NCBI GenBank assembly: GCA_900757195.1
Contig: CAAEMZ010000014.1
Span: forward strand, 1 to 47,118
Reading direction: 5' to 3'
Source of the DNA: Lachnospiraceae bacterium
Lineage (GTDB): Bacteria; Bacillota; Clostridia; Lachnospirales; Lachnospiraceae
DNA: 47,118 nucleotides
Under the pieces are notes generated by a model that saw only the letters and a list, made by a program, of their open reading frames with translations, did not search any database and was not told the origin of the DNA. Position numbers and translations under genes: made by a program. Each line of letters starts with the position of its first letter. The first letter of the stretch is position 1. Below, one piece after another: positions 1-8,645 of this stretch.

Positions 1-1988
1 GCTATGTTCCGGAACGGGTATGCATCGCATTGGATCAAAATGGCGGGGCGCCCTGCCGGCCAACGGTCCTTCCGGGGGAATATGTTTTTCGGGGGCAGGT
101 CATCGGAGAACCTGCCTGTGAAGCGGGAAGCTGTGTCCACGCCAGCATCAGCGGATATGTCGAAGAAATTTACCGGTACCAGAGGGCGCCGGGAGTCACA
201 GAGGCCTGTGTGAAAATCCGGAAAAGTGCGGAAAAGCACAGAGAGTGGCGCCCCTTTGCCATGGCCTTTGAAAAGCAGGATATACGGAAAATTTTATACC
301 GGACCGGGGTTGATCCGTCAAGGCTTGGAAAGGCCGGGACGCTGATCGTCAATGGTTTTGCAAATGAACCTTACATCACTTCCGGTTACCGTCTCATGAT
401 GGAGAGCCCGGGAAAAATCGTGATCGGCGCAGTTTTGGGAGCGATGGCGGCGGAAGCGGAAAGAATTTATATATGTATCAATGAGGATGCCTTTGATGCG
501 GTAGCCCGGGTGACCCGCAGCGTGCAGAAATACGGACAGAATATGGGCAGCCGCCGTCCCATTCGGGTGATTTCCATGAAACACCGTTATCCCGGCGGAA
601 ATGAAAAAATCATTGTAAAAAAAATTCCCGGGAGACAGAAGGACGATGCCGTGGTGGTGACGGTGGCTGAAATGGCAGCGCTTTATGACGGCGTCTATGA
701 CGGTGAACCCTGGACACGGGTGGGCATTACGGTTTCGGGGGAAGTGGCCCACCCGAAAAACCTGTGGGTTCCCATCGGAACCAATATTCAGGACATTGTA
801 GATTATTGCGGGGGAAAAACAAAAGAGTCCGTGATTATTCACGGCGGTCCGATGCGCGGGTGTACCGTGGACGGCCCGAATGCATGGGTGACAAAGCAGA
901 CCTGCGGTCTGCTCGTGCTGCGGGGCAGAAAGGGAACCGCCAGAGCCTGTATCCACTGCGGTCAGTGCAGGGAAGTCTGCCCTCCGGGGCTGATGCCCGA
1001 TAAAATCGAAGCTCTGTATCTTTCAGGAAAAGAAATCCCGGAAAGTTACAGGGCTTCCGAATGTATCCGGTGTGGTCTCTGCTCCTATGTGTGCCCTTCC
1101 GGAAGGCGGCTGACGGAATATATGGGTCAGGTGAAAAAAGGCCGCATCCGTGGCAGGGAAAATACGAAGCAGGGAAACCGGGGCGAATATATTTACCTTA
1201 AACCGTCTTTTTTCGGAAAATTTCGTCCGATGGAAGTGGGGAGCCAGAGCGCCCCGCATATTCATCGGCGTGGAACGGTACAGGATGTGATGAAGCAGAG
1301 TATGCTGGCGCTGGTGCCTGTCATCGCAGGGGCTCTTTATCAAAATCAGAAGTCCGGCCTTCATCTGCTGCTGATGCTTCTGGTCGGGGTGCTGACCGCC
1401 GTCCTTTCAGAATATTTCTGGCAGATGCTGAAAAATGAATATCTGTCGGTCGGTGATTATTCCGCCGCATTTACGGGACTTCTGCTGCCTCTGTTGTTTC
1501 CGCTGGAAACACCGTTGTGGAAAATATTTCTTGCCACGGCTTCGGCAGTGATTATCGGAAAGCAGATTTTCGGCGGTATCGGCCGTTCCCCGGTACATCC
1601 GGTTCTCGTCGGAAAGCTTCTTTTTTCGCCCTATGGAATTCCGCTGATTGAAAATCTCTGGTTTTTTGCCGGATTAAGCTGTGTATGGATGTTTTTGAAG
1701 CGGATGTATCCGCCCTTTTACAGTCTGGCCTATCTGGTGGTTCTCGGTATCTGGGCGCCGGAAAATCTTCAGTCGGCTTCGGTTTTTTTGGCGGCGGCCT
1801 TTTTGATCTGGAATTATGAGACCATGCTGCCATCGAAAACGGAGCGATGGATATTTACACTGGCATCGGCTGCTGTCACCCTGTTTTTTCAGGAAATCGG
1901 CGTAGGAACCTTCGGCCTGTTCTTTGCCATCGCCCTGATGAGCGTGGCGGCCCGTCTGCCGGATGCCCGATTCGTGAAAAGAATTTGA
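1..1988 (+). CDS. RnfC-RnfD fusion protein (5' end cut by window edge)
   Basis: The reading frame is open from base 3, and the residues before the first in-frame TTG (base 30) already fit RnfC (ALDQNGGAP, then a PGE...GQ.IGE turn), so the true start lies before the window. The first ~390 residues are RnfC-like: an N-terminal barrel, a Rossmann/SLBB middle part, and two ferredoxin motifs, CIHCGQCREVCP (from base 948) and CIRCGLCSYVCP (from about base 1062), expected to bind two [4Fe-4S] clusters. From about base 1240 the protein continues as an RnfD/NqrB-like membrane domain starting with the family SAPHIH element, followed by several hydrophobic helices. Rnf complexes move electrons between ferredoxin and NAD while pumping ions. 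Here the RnfD part is only ~250 residues, and no S/T-G-A-T flavinylation site is visible. No rnfG, E, A or B follows. The domain assignment is firm; activity as an ion pump is uncertain. Confidence 0.85.
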   Translation, partial: YVPERVCIALDQNGGAPCRPTVLPGEYVFRGQVIGEPACEAGSCVHASISGYVEEIYRYQRAPGVTEACVKIRKSAEKHREWRPFAMAFEKQDIRKILYRTGVDPSRLGKAGTLIVNGFANEPYITSGYRLMMESPGKIVIGAVLGAMAAEAERIYICINEDAFDAVARVTRSVQKYGQNMGSRRPIRVISMKHRYPGGNEKIIVKKIPGRQKDDAVVVTVAEMAALYDGVYDGEPWTRVGITVSGEVAHPKNLWVPIGTNIQDIVDYCGGKTKESVIIHGGPMRGCTVDGPNAWVTKQTCGLLVLRGRKGTARACIHCGQCREVCPPGLMPDKIEALYLSGKEIPESYRASECIRCGLCSYVCPSGRRLTEYMGQVKKGRIRGRENTKQGNRGEYIYLKPSFFGKFRPMEVGSQSAPHIHRRGTVQDVMKQSMLALVPVIAGALYQNQKSGLHLLLMLLVGVLTAVLSEYFWQMLKNEYLSVGDYSAAFTGLLLPLLFPLETPLWKIFLATASAVIIGKQIFGGIGRSPVHPVLVGKLLFSPYGIPLIENLWFFAGLSCVWMFLKRMYPPFYSLAYLVVLGIWAPENLQSASVFLAAAFLIWNYETMLPSKTERWIFTLASAAVTLFFQEIGVGTFGLFFAIALMSVAARLPDARFVKRI

Positions 1989-1994
1989 AAAGCC

Positions 1995-2023
1995 TTGCCT
2001 TTTTCATAGCAACCCCCTATAAT
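1995..2023 (+). promoter_or_regulatory. Sigma-A-type promoter of the TPR gene
   Basis: TTGCCT (1995-2000), a 17-bp spacer and a perfect TATAAT (2018-2023), starting 7 bases after the stop codon of the Rnf fusion. It suggests the TPR-hflX pair can be transcribed independently of the upstream gene. Confidence 0.6.
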
Positions 2024-2049
2024 ATTAATGGTATTATATGGAGGTAATT

Positions 2050-3303
2050 ATGGAAAAAAATACAAAAAAAGTAAAGCGGAGAAAGGCCGCCGGACGTCCG
2101 GAAAAAACAAAGCGCAGGAGAGGCGGCATAATCGGCCGGATACTGCAGATTGTCCTGGTCGTCCTTCTTGCCTTTGTTCTCTTTTATGTGATACGGAATT
2201 TTGGTGAAGGAAATAAATATAATAATAAAGGAATCGAGGCCTATAACCGGGCAGATTATGAAATGGCGAATACTTATTTTGGAAAGGCTGTCGAGTACGA
2301 TGAGAAGAACGGTGAGTATCAGATGAACCTCGGTCTGGCACAGAGTGAACTCAAGCTCTATGACGAAGCGATGGCATCTCTGAATAAAGCGCTGGAATTT
2401 ACAAAACGGGACAAAGATATCCAGCGTGTCCACCGGGCCATGGGAATTTCTCTGATGTATCAGGGAAAATACGACGAAGCCATCGAGTCCTTTAATAAAG
2501 CCCTGGATGGTAAGGAAAGCCGGTTTTCGGATACGGAGATCGATATTCTCTATTATAAAGCGGAGACCGAGGATAAGGCCGGAAAATATGTGGAAGCGGT
2601 GATGACCTATACGAAGATCGTTGAACAGGAAAAGAGCGCCGATGCCTATATGCTCCGCGGTATGTCCTATGTAAAGGTCGGTGACAGCACCAGTGCGGAA
2701 GCGGATCTGCGGACAGCGATTAAAAAGGATAAGAAAAATTATGAGATTTACATGACACTGTATAAAGCGCTGATGGATCAGAACAAAACGGAAGATGCCA
2801 GAGCCGTCCTCGAAGAAGCTTTAAAGCTCGGCGGAAGCAAGGGACAGGATCTGGTGAACCAGGGAAATATCTATCTGAAGCTGGGCGAATATGCATCGGC
2901 GGAAGAGAAGTTTAAAAAGGCTCTGGATAAGGGGGAAGTTTCGGCCCATCTCGGTTATGCAGAACTCTACAGGACTGAGGAAAAACGGAATTATCCGGAG
3001 GCGGAGGCCCATTTTGAGGCTTATCTGGCACAGGTGACCGACGATGCCGAAGCCTATAATAAATATGGAAGCTTTCTGATGGATCAGGAAAATTATACAA
3101 AAGCGGAAGAAATATACACCCGGGGCGTTGCCCTGAATAACCGTCTTCTGGACCGGACGATTTCGAAAAATCAGATTTCGGCGGCAGAGCATGCGGGCAA
3201 CTGGGCGAAGGCACTGGAATATATGAATGTGTATCTGCAGAAATACTCCGATGATGCGGAGGCTGTCAGAGAAAAGGCATTTATCCAGACGCGGATAAGA
3301 TAG
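2050..3303 (+). CDS. Membrane-anchored TPR-repeat protein
   Basis: The 417-residue protein begins with a very basic stretch rich in Lys and Arg, then one hydrophobic segment (about residues 28-48, LQIVLVVLLAFVLFYVI), then tandem tetratricopeptide repeats to the end (for example YNRADYEMANTYFGKAVEYD and YDEAIESFNKALD). The topology is N-in with either a cytoplasmic or an outside TPR scaffold; the basic N-terminus favours the C-terminal part being outside. TPR proteins act as protein-binding scaffolds, and the partner cannot be told from sequence. The ATG at 2050 is chosen because GGAGG (2040-2044) sits 5 bases ahead of it; an in-frame ATG at 2038 overlaps that ribosome site. hflX follows after 10 bases, so the two are probably co-transcribed. 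Confidence 0.85.
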   Translation: MEKNTKKVKRRKAAGRPEKTKRRRGGIIGRILQIVLVVLLAFVLFYVIRNFGEGNKYNNKGIEAYNRADYEMANTYFGKAVEYDEKNGEYQMNLGLAQSELKLYDEAMASLNKALEFTKRDKDIQRVHRAMGISLMYQGKYDEAIESFNKALDGKESRFSDTEIDILYYKAETEDKAGKYVEAVMTYTKIVEQEKSADAYMLRGMSYVKVGDSTSAEADLRTAIKKDKKNYEIYMTLYKALMDQNKTEDARAVLEEALKLGGSKGQDLVNQGNIYLKLGEYASAEEKFKKALDKGEVSAHLGYAELYRTEEKRNYPEAEAHFEAYLAQVTDDAEAYNKYGSFLMDQENYTKAEEIYTRGVALNNRLLDRTISKNQISAAEHAGNWAKALEYMNVYLQKYSDDAEAVREKAFIQTRIR

Positions 3304-3313
3304 AAGAGGTATT

Positions 3314-4573
3314 ATGGCAGAAATATATGAAACAAAACAATTAACAGAACGGGTGATTCTCGTCGGCGTATCATTTATGGAGGGCGAGGACACAGAGCAG
3401 TCTCTGGATGAACTGGAAGAACTGGCTTATACGGCCGGGGCCCAGGCGGTGGGACGGCTGATCCAGAACCGGGAGGCCCCTCATCCGGGAACCTATCTCG
3501 GCAAAGGGAAGATTGAGGAACTGAGGGAACTTATCTGGGAAACGGATGCGACGGGCATTATCTGCGATGATGAATTATCGCCGGCCCAGCTTGCCAATCT
3601 TCAGGATATGCTCGATACGAAAGTGATGGACCGGACGCTGATTATTCTGGACATATTTGCTCAGAGGGCATCCACGAGGGAAGGAAAGATTCAGGTCGAA
3701 CTGGCCCAGCTCCGGTACAGGTCAACCCGGCTGACCGGACTTGGACGGTCCTTATCCCGTCTGGGCGGCGGTATCGGCACGAGGGGACCCGGTGAGAAGA
3801 AGCTGGAAGTGGACCGGCGATTGATCCGGGAACGGATTTCCCAGTTAAAACAGGAGCTGGAAGCGGTGAAGCGGCACAGGGAAGTGGCCCGTCAGCAGCG
3901 GAGCCGGAATCCGGTACCGGTGGCTGCCATTGTCGGCTACACCAATGCAGGAAAATCTACATTATTAAATCAACTGACCGGCGCCGGTGTGCTGGAAGAG
4001 GATAAGCTTTTTGCCACACTGGACCCGACAACACGGAATCTGAAGCTTCCGAGCGGTCAGGAGATCCTTCTGACCGATACGGTCGGATTCATACGAAAGC
4101 TTCCCCATCATTTAATCAATGCTTTCCGAAGCACGCTGGAGGAAGCCAAATATGCGGATATAATTCTCCATGTGGTCGATGTATCCAACCCTCAGGCAGA
4201 CATTCATATGCATGTCGTCTATGACACGCTGAATGAACTTCAGGTCGGTGATAAACCGGTCGTGACCCTTTTTAATAAAACAGACCGCCTTGAAGCGGAG
4301 GGATCGGAAGGTATTTTTAAAGACTTCCGGGCGGATAAAACGTTGAAAATATCTGCCAGATATCAGAGCGGTTTTGATGAACTCAAAGCGGTGCTTGAAG
4401 ATATTCTCCGGGAGAGCAAAATGCTCATCGAACGGGTTTTTGAATACAGCCGTGCCGGGGATATTGCCGTGATCCGTAAATACGGTCAGCTTCTGGAAGA
4501 AGAATATCGCGCCGAAGGGATTTTCGTCCGTGCTTATGTGCCAAAGGATGTCTATGCCCAGTTGGAATTTTAA
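3314..4573 (+). CDS. hflX: Ribosome-associated GTPase HflX
   Basis: 419 residues, the normal length. The N-terminal HflX domain has the glycine-rich RLGGGIGTRGPGE linker and a following helical coil (about residues 165-195). The G domain has Walker A GYTNAGKST (from about residue 208), the switch region TLDPTTR, DTVGFI (G3) and NKTD (G4). HflX splits stalled or stress-hibernating 70S ribosomes. The RBS (GAGGT) lies just after the stop of the TPR gene, so the two genes form an operon. A bidirectional hairpin terminator follows. Confidence 0.97.
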   Translation: MAEIYETKQLTERVILVGVSFMEGEDTEQSLDELEELAYTAGAQAVGRLIQNREAPHPGTYLGKGKIEELRELIWETDATGIICDDELSPAQLANLQDMLDTKVMDRTLIILDIFAQRASTREGKIQVELAQLRYRSTRLTGLGRSLSRLGGGIGTRGPGEKKLEVDRRLIRERISQLKQELEAVKRHREVARQQRSRNPVPVAAIVGYTNAGKSTLLNQLTGAGVLEEDKLFATLDPTTRNLKLPSGQEILLTDTVGFIRKLPHHLINAFRSTLEEAKYADIILHVVDVSNPQADIHMHVVYDTLNELQVGDKPVVTLFNKTDRLEAEGSEGIFKDFRADKTLKISARYQSGFDELKAVLEDILRESKMLIERVFEYSRAGDIAVIRKYGQLLEEEYRAEGIFVRAYVPKDVYAQLEF

Positions 4574-4586
4574 GCGTATAAAAAAG

Positions 4587-4634
4587 TATGTCCGAATAAA
4601 ACTGTGAAATGTTTTTTTCGGACATATTTTTTTA
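4587..4634. terminator. Bidirectional terminator between hflX and the RelA-like gene
   Basis: Perfect 10-bp arms, TATGTCCGAA (4587-4596) and TTCGGACATA (4617-4626). T7 follows on the plus strand, and an A-run (4581-4585) precedes it, giving a U-tract on the minus transcript. It sits between two convergent genes. Confidence 0.85.
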
Positions 4635-4653
4635 TTTTCAGGAATCTTTTGTC

Positions 4654-5742
4654 TCAGTGCAGGGAACCGTTTTTCCGGTTGAAGACTTCAAAAATAGCGT
4701 TATTGTTCTTTTTAAAGGTTTCGAAAAGAACGTCTTCAAGGACGTCATCGCCGGTGGAATCCATACCGGAGATCAGGTTTTTCAGGACCGGAATAAAAGT
4801 GAACCACATGATCGAGCTATAGAGATTAATGGAGGTATTATCCCGGTAGATCCGGTTACACATTTCATGGCCGATATTGTAGATGGTTTTTTCATACCGG
4901 TGAATGTCATCGTCCAGTTCATGAATATACTGGTAGCCGTACATACTGAGCTTTGTCGGAAGCTTCTGGTCGCTGATGAAGCGCGGATCTTTGATGATTC
5001 GGTAGTTCTGTTCTTCGGAGATCTGCTGGACAAGCTGATTTAAAAATTCACTGTTGTTGACATAGGCGATCAGGGAATCCTTATTAATATCGGTTTTTAA
5101 GATTTTCTCGACCTTGTCGAAGCTCTGGTTATACAGGGCGATATCATAGCGGATATTTTCAAATTCTTCGTCCAGAATTTCCAGAGTGGCTGCCAGACGG
5201 TTTAATTTTCGTTTGACGCTCATCGGCGGTTCATAGAAGGATTTATAGCCGAGTCCGTGTTCCACTTCTGCCCAGGCATGCTGGAGGACCGTACGGAGCT
5301 GGATTTCAAAGCGGATATCCTGGTATTTCTGGTATTCGACAAGACGGCACCGGCTGTCTGTGAATTTTACGATGACATGGAGGGAGTTGTAGCCGAATTC
5401 GATCCGGCTGTTCTTTTCTTTTTTCCGCTTATCGACGATTTCGCAGACCTCAAAGGTATTTTCCAGAAGCTCCAGAATCGTATCCACATCATTTTCAAAA
5501 AGGGTGATGATCCGGACGCCGAGAATATCGGTGATTTCGTCCAGATGAGCGTACTTGTTTTTATACATGGCTTTATTCCGAAGGGCTTCTTCGGTTTTGA
5601 TGCGGATGGCCATGTTTGAAATTTTTATATGGTTGACTTCCAGAAGCGTGTTGATGATGTCATTGACATCCAGAGAAAGCTTCTGGTAGACATCAAGCTT
5701 CTGATGATATTCAGACATAATTGTATTTAAACGTTTATTCAT
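4654..5742 (-). CDS. Stand-alone RelA/SpoT-type (p)ppGpp synthetase-domain protein with C-terminal extension
   Basis: 362 residues. Residues ~40-195 form a nucleotidyltransferase of the RelA/SpoT synthetase family: R47/K49 (ATP side), D72 in DILGVRI (metal), the GYNSLH loop (117-122, Tyr for guanine stacking), E146 in FEIQLRT (second metal ligand) and HAWAEVEHGLGYK. There is no HD hydrolase, TGS or ACT domain. About 165 residues of unassigned, mostly alpha-helical sequence follow, longer than in the RelP/RelQ small alarmone synthetases (~210-250 residues). Expected chemistry is pyrophosphate transfer from ATP to GDP/GTP. Stand-alone members of this larger size class also include toxic or phage-sensing enzymes, so the substrate is open. 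Start ATG at 5742 with GGAG 7 bases upstream; monocistronic, convergent with hflX. Confidence 0.85.
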   Translation of the reverse strand: MNKRLNTIMSEYHQKLDVYQKLSLDVNDIINTLLEVNHIKISNMAIRIKTEEALRNKAMYKNKYAHLDEITDILGVRIITLFENDVDTILELLENTFEVCEIVDKRKKEKNSRIEFGYNSLHVIVKFTDSRCRLVEYQKYQDIRFEIQLRTVLQHAWAEVEHGLGYKSFYEPPMSVKRKLNRLAATLEILDEEFENIRYDIALYNQSFDKVEKILKTDINKDSLIAYVNNSEFLNQLVQQISEEQNYRIIKDPRFISDQKLPTKLSMYGYQYIHELDDDIHRYEKTIYNIGHEMCNRIYRDNTSINLYSSIMWFTFIPVLKNLISGMDSTGDDVLEDVLFETFKKNNNAIFEVFNRKNGSLH

Positions 5743-5780
5743 AATATTTCTCCGTTCTTATGGTTGAGGCATACAGAACT

Positions 5781-5789
5781 ATTTTACCA
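5781..5789 (-). promoter_or_regulatory. Possible extended -10 promoter of the RelA-like gene
   Basis: On the minus strand TGG-TAAAAT fits an extended -10, about 40 bases before the start codon. No good -35 was found at 16-18 bp. Confidence 0.35.
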
Positions 5790-5830
5790 TAGATTTGATA
5801 ATTTTGGTATCTAAAAATATGAAATCTGTC

Positions 5831-5903
5831 CATGAAAGGGGATGTGTTTGACGACCGGGCGGTTTTTATATTATAATAGAAACAATGATGCATGAAAGGG
5901 GAT
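5831..5903 (+). repeat. Direct repeat flanking the thyA promoter
   Basis: CATGAAAGGGGAT occurs at 5831-5843 and 5891-5903, exactly 60 bases apart. The second copy contains the thyA ribosome site. Confidence 0.7.
5848..5877 (+). promoter_or_regulatory. Promoter of thyA-folA
   Basis: TTGACG (5848-5853), an 18-bp spacer and a perfect TATAAT (5872-5877), about 30 bases before the thyA start. It is flanked by two copies of the 13-mer CATGAAAGGGGAT (5831-5843 and 5891-5903); the second copy supplies the thyA ribosome-binding site. Confidence 0.7.
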
Positions 5904-5907
5904 ATAC

Positions 5908-6738
5908 ATGAGTTACGCAGATAAATTATTTATAGATATGTGCCAGGATATTCTGGATAACGGATACAGCACCGAGGGGGAAAAGGTTCGGCCAAAATGG
6001 GAAGACGGCAGCTATGCATATACGATCAAGCGTTTCGGTGTTGTCAACCGATACGATTTATCCAAAGAGTTTCCGGCGCTGACCCTTCGTAAAACCTTCT
6101 TTAAGAGCGCTGTGGATGAAATTCTCTGGATATGGCAGAAAAAATCCAACAATGTCCATGATTTAAAAAGTCATATCTGGGATGAATGGGCGGATCCGGA
6201 CGGCTCGATCGGTAAAGCCTACGGCTATCAGCTCGGTGTGAAACATCAGTATAAAGAAGGCATGATGGACCAGGTGGACCGTGTGCTTTTTGACCTGAAA
6301 GAAAATCCCTACAGCCGGCGGATTATGACAAATATTTATGTTCATGAGGATCTGCATGCGATGAACCTTTATCCGTGTGCCTACAGCATGACGTTTAATG
6401 TGATGGATGGCAGATTGAACGCTGTGCTGAACCAGCGTTCCCAGGACATCCTTGCGGCGAATAACTGGAATGTGGTTCAGTATGCGGTGCTGCTTCATAT
6501 GATCGCCCAGGTCAGTGGACTGGAGGCAGGAGAACTGGTACACGTGATCGCAGACGCCCATATTTATGACCGGCATATTCCGATCATTAAAGAACTGATC
6601 GCCAGAAAGCCTCTGCCGGCGCCGACCTTCTGGATCAATCCGGAAATTAAAAATTTCTATGATTTTACAACGGATGATGTCCGCCTGGACAATTACGAGG
6701 CCGGACCTCAGATAAAAAATATTCCGATTGCAGTTTAG
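5908..6738 (+). CDS. thyA: Thymidylate synthase ThyA
   Basis: 276 residues. It methylates dUMP to dTMP using methylene-tetrahydrofolate, releasing dihydrofolate, which the next gene (folA) reduces. The catalytic cysteine is C157 in LYPCAYSMTF, with the phosphate-binding SRRI (136-139) and QRSQD nearby and the folate/nucleotide segment HVIADAHIYDRH. The WINPEIKNFYDFT C-terminal block and the missing His after the catalytic Cys (PCA rather than PCH) match the Bacillus ThyA subfamily rather than the E. coli type. RBS AAAGGGGA lies just upstream. Confidence 0.96.
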   Translation: MSYADKLFIDMCQDILDNGYSTEGEKVRPKWEDGSYAYTIKRFGVVNRYDLSKEFPALTLRKTFFKSAVDEILWIWQKKSNNVHDLKSHIWDEWADPDGSIGKAYGYQLGVKHQYKEGMMDQVDRVLFDLKENPYSRRIMTNIYVHEDLHAMNLYPCAYSMTFNVMDGRLNAVLNQRSQDILAANNWNVVQYAVLLHMIAQVSGLEAGELVHVIADAHIYDRHIPIIKELIARKPLPAPTFWINPEIKNFYDFTTDDVRLDNYEAGPQIKNIPIAV

Positions 6739-6750
6739 GAGGTATTTGAG

Positions 6751-7269
6751 ATGAATATTATCGTGGCAGTGGATAAAAACTGGGCTATCGGCTATCAGAA
6801 TAAATTGTTGAACAGTATACCGGAGGATATGAAATTTTTTCGTGAGACGACTACCGGAAAGGTCGTGGTGATGGGACGAAAGACCCTTGAAAGCTTTCCG
6901 AACGGACGGCCTCTGAAAAACCGGACCAATGTCGTCATTACGGGACAGACGGACTATGAAGTGCCGGATGCCGTGGTGGTCCACAGTGTGGAAGAGGCTC
7001 TGGAATATCTGAAAAAATTTAACTCCGAAGATATCTATGTTATCGGCGGAGAGAGCATTTACCGCCAGATGCTTCCTTATTGTGATGTGGCCCATGTGAC
7101 GGTGATGGATTATGCCTACCAGGCGGATACATGGTTTCCGAATCTGGACGCCATGGAAGAATTTGTGGTCGCTGCGGACAGCGAAGAAAAAACCTATTTT
7201 GATCTGGAGTACTGCTTTAAAATGTATGTGCGGAAGTCAAAACTTGAAGAATTGAAAATGGATATGTAA
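6751..7269 (+). CDS. folA: Dihydrofolate reductase
   Basis: 172 residues. It reduces dihydrofolate to tetrahydrofolate with NADPH. Family features in order: IVAVDKNWAIG at the N-terminus, IPEDMKFF with the substrate-binding Asp, VVMGRKTLESFP (NADPH phosphate region), IYVIGGESIYRQMLP (conserved Gly-Gly) and a final beta-strand region. A strong AGGAGG overlaps the end of thyA 12 bases upstream, so thyA-folA is a two-gene operon that regenerates the folate consumed by ThyA. Confidence 0.96.
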   Translation: MNIIVAVDKNWAIGYQNKLLNSIPEDMKFFRETTTGKVVVMGRKTLESFPNGRPLKNRTNVVITGQTDYEVPDAVVVHSVEEALEYLKKFNSEDIYVIGGESIYRQMLPYCDVAHVTVMDYAYQADTWFPNLDAMEEFVVAADSEEKTYFDLEYCFKMYVRKSKLEELKMDM

Positions 7270-7333
7270 AAAAAGTAAACGTCAGGTTATGTCTGATATG
7301 AAAAATAGATATAGCTGTTTCCGAAGGTTGGCA

Positions 7334-7362
7334 TTGATTTTATTATTTAATGAGACTATAAT
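7334..7362 (+). promoter_or_regulatory. Promoter of ilvE
   Basis: TTGATT (7334-7339), 17 bp, TATAAT (7357-7362), 41 bases before the chosen ATG. No T-box or other leader fits in the short 5' UTR. Confidence 0.7.
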
Positions 7363-7403
7363 TGGGACAATGACGAATATTTTTACGAGTGGAGGAATTT
7401 AAA

Positions 7404-8435
7404 ATGGAAAAGAAAAATCTGGATTGGAGCAGTATCGGTTTCGCTTATCATACAACAGATATGCGTTATGTTGCCGATTATAAAGACGGACAGTGGCAGG
7501 CTGGTCATATGACAGCGGATGCAACGGTCGTCATTAATGAATGTGCAGGCATCCTTCAGTATTGCCAGGAAGTTTTTGAGGGACTTAAGGCATATACGAC
7601 AGAGGATGGAAGCATTGTGACTTTCCGTCCGGATCTGAATGCGGAACGTATGATAGATTCAGCAAAACGTCTGGAGATGCCTCCGATTTCGAAAGAACAG
7701 TTCATGGAAGCTGTGGATGAAGTCGTTAAGGCCAATGCCGCCTGGGTACCGCCTTATGGCAGTGGTGCAACACTTTATTTAAGACCTTATATGTTTGCAT
7801 CCAGCCCGGTAATCGGCGTAAAACCGGCGGATGAATACCAGTTCCGTCTTTTCTGTACACCGGTAGGACCTTATTTCCAGGGGGGCGCCAAACCTCTGAC
7901 ATTATGTGTCAGCGATTTTGACCGCGCAGCGCCGCATGGAACAGGCCATGTCAAAGCCGGATTAAATTATGCCATGAGCCTTCATGCCAATGTGACGGCG
8001 CATAAAAACGGATTTGATGAAAATGTCTTCCTCGACCCGGCAACACGTACGTATATTGAAGAAACCGGCGGAGCCAACTTCCTTTTCGTTACCAGAGAAG
8101 GTGAGGTGGTTATTCCGAAGTCGGATTCCATTCTTCCTTCCATTACAAGACGTTCCCTCGTTTATGTGGCTGAACATTATCTGGGACTGAAGGTGACACA
8201 GAGACAGGTGGCTCTCGCAGAGGTTGAAGCCGGCGCTTTCGAAGAATGTGGTCTTTGCGGAACTGCCGCAGTCATTTCTCCGGTAGGTAAAATCGTCGAT
8301 CACGGCAAAGAAATCTGTCTGCCAAGCGGTATGGAAGCCATGGGTCCGGTCACACAGAAGCTTTATGAAACACTGACTGGAATTCAGATGGGAACCATCG
8401 AAGCGCCGGAAGGCTGGATTCATAAAATCATGTAA
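7404..8435 (+). CDS. ilvE: Branched-chain amino acid aminotransferase (fold-type IV)
   Basis: 343 residues from ATG 7404; an upstream in-frame GTG (7389) is rejected because GGAGG (7391-7395) overlaps it. It transaminates the keto acids of Leu, Ile and Val with glutamate, using PLP. The Schiff-base lysine is K184 in HVKAGLNYA, followed by FLDPATRTYIEETGGAN, in which the Glu before the GGAN turn is the PLP-nitrogen ligand. Length and motifs fit the large eukaryote-like BCAT group rather than the ~300-residue E. coli type. Monocistronic, with its own promoter and terminator. Confidence 0.95.
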   Translation: MEKKNLDWSSIGFAYHTTDMRYVADYKDGQWQAGHMTADATVVINECAGILQYCQEVFEGLKAYTTEDGSIVTFRPDLNAERMIDSAKRLEMPPISKEQFMEAVDEVVKANAAWVPPYGSGATLYLRPYMFASSPVIGVKPADEYQFRLFCTPVGPYFQGGAKPLTLCVSDFDRAAPHGTGHVKAGLNYAMSLHANVTAHKNGFDENVFLDPATRTYIEETGGANFLFVTREGEVVIPKSDSILPSITRRSLVYVAEHYLGLKVTQRQVALAEVEAGAFEECGLCGTAAVISPVGKIVDHGKEICLPSGMEAMGPVTQKLYETLTGIQMGTIEAPEGWIHKIM

Positions 8436-8481
8436 TGCCGGCAGCCGGAAGGGTGTCAAAAAAGCATATATGAAATGTTAC

Positions 8482-8516
8482 AGGGTACGGGGAAGGTTTT
8501 CCACCGTACCCTTTTT
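8482..8516 (+). terminator. Terminator of ilvE
   Basis: AGGGTACGG (8482-8490) pairs with CCGTACCCT (8504-8512), followed by a T-run. Confidence 0.85.
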
Positions 8517-8584
8517 AGAGTGCGAAGGAAAGTCTGCACGTTTCCCGGATATAAAACCCGGCGGCGGAATTTTGAGGATAGATA

Positions 8585-8613
8585 TTGACATTTTGAATGG
8601 GTTGTAATATAGT
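8585..8613 (+). promoter_or_regulatory. Promoter of the trmB-like/lysA operon
   Basis: Perfect TTGACA (8585-8590), 17 bp, TATAGT (8608-8613), about 30 bases ahead of the start codon. Confidence 0.7.
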
Positions 8614-8645
8614 GTTCCTGTAAAGAAATACTAAGAGGTGATGGG

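Noticed and set aside
4654..5742. Toxin-antitoxin pair built around the RelA-like gene
   Set aside because: No small antitoxin-like gene is adjacent; the gene is monocistronic with its own terminator, so a two-gene module is not supported.
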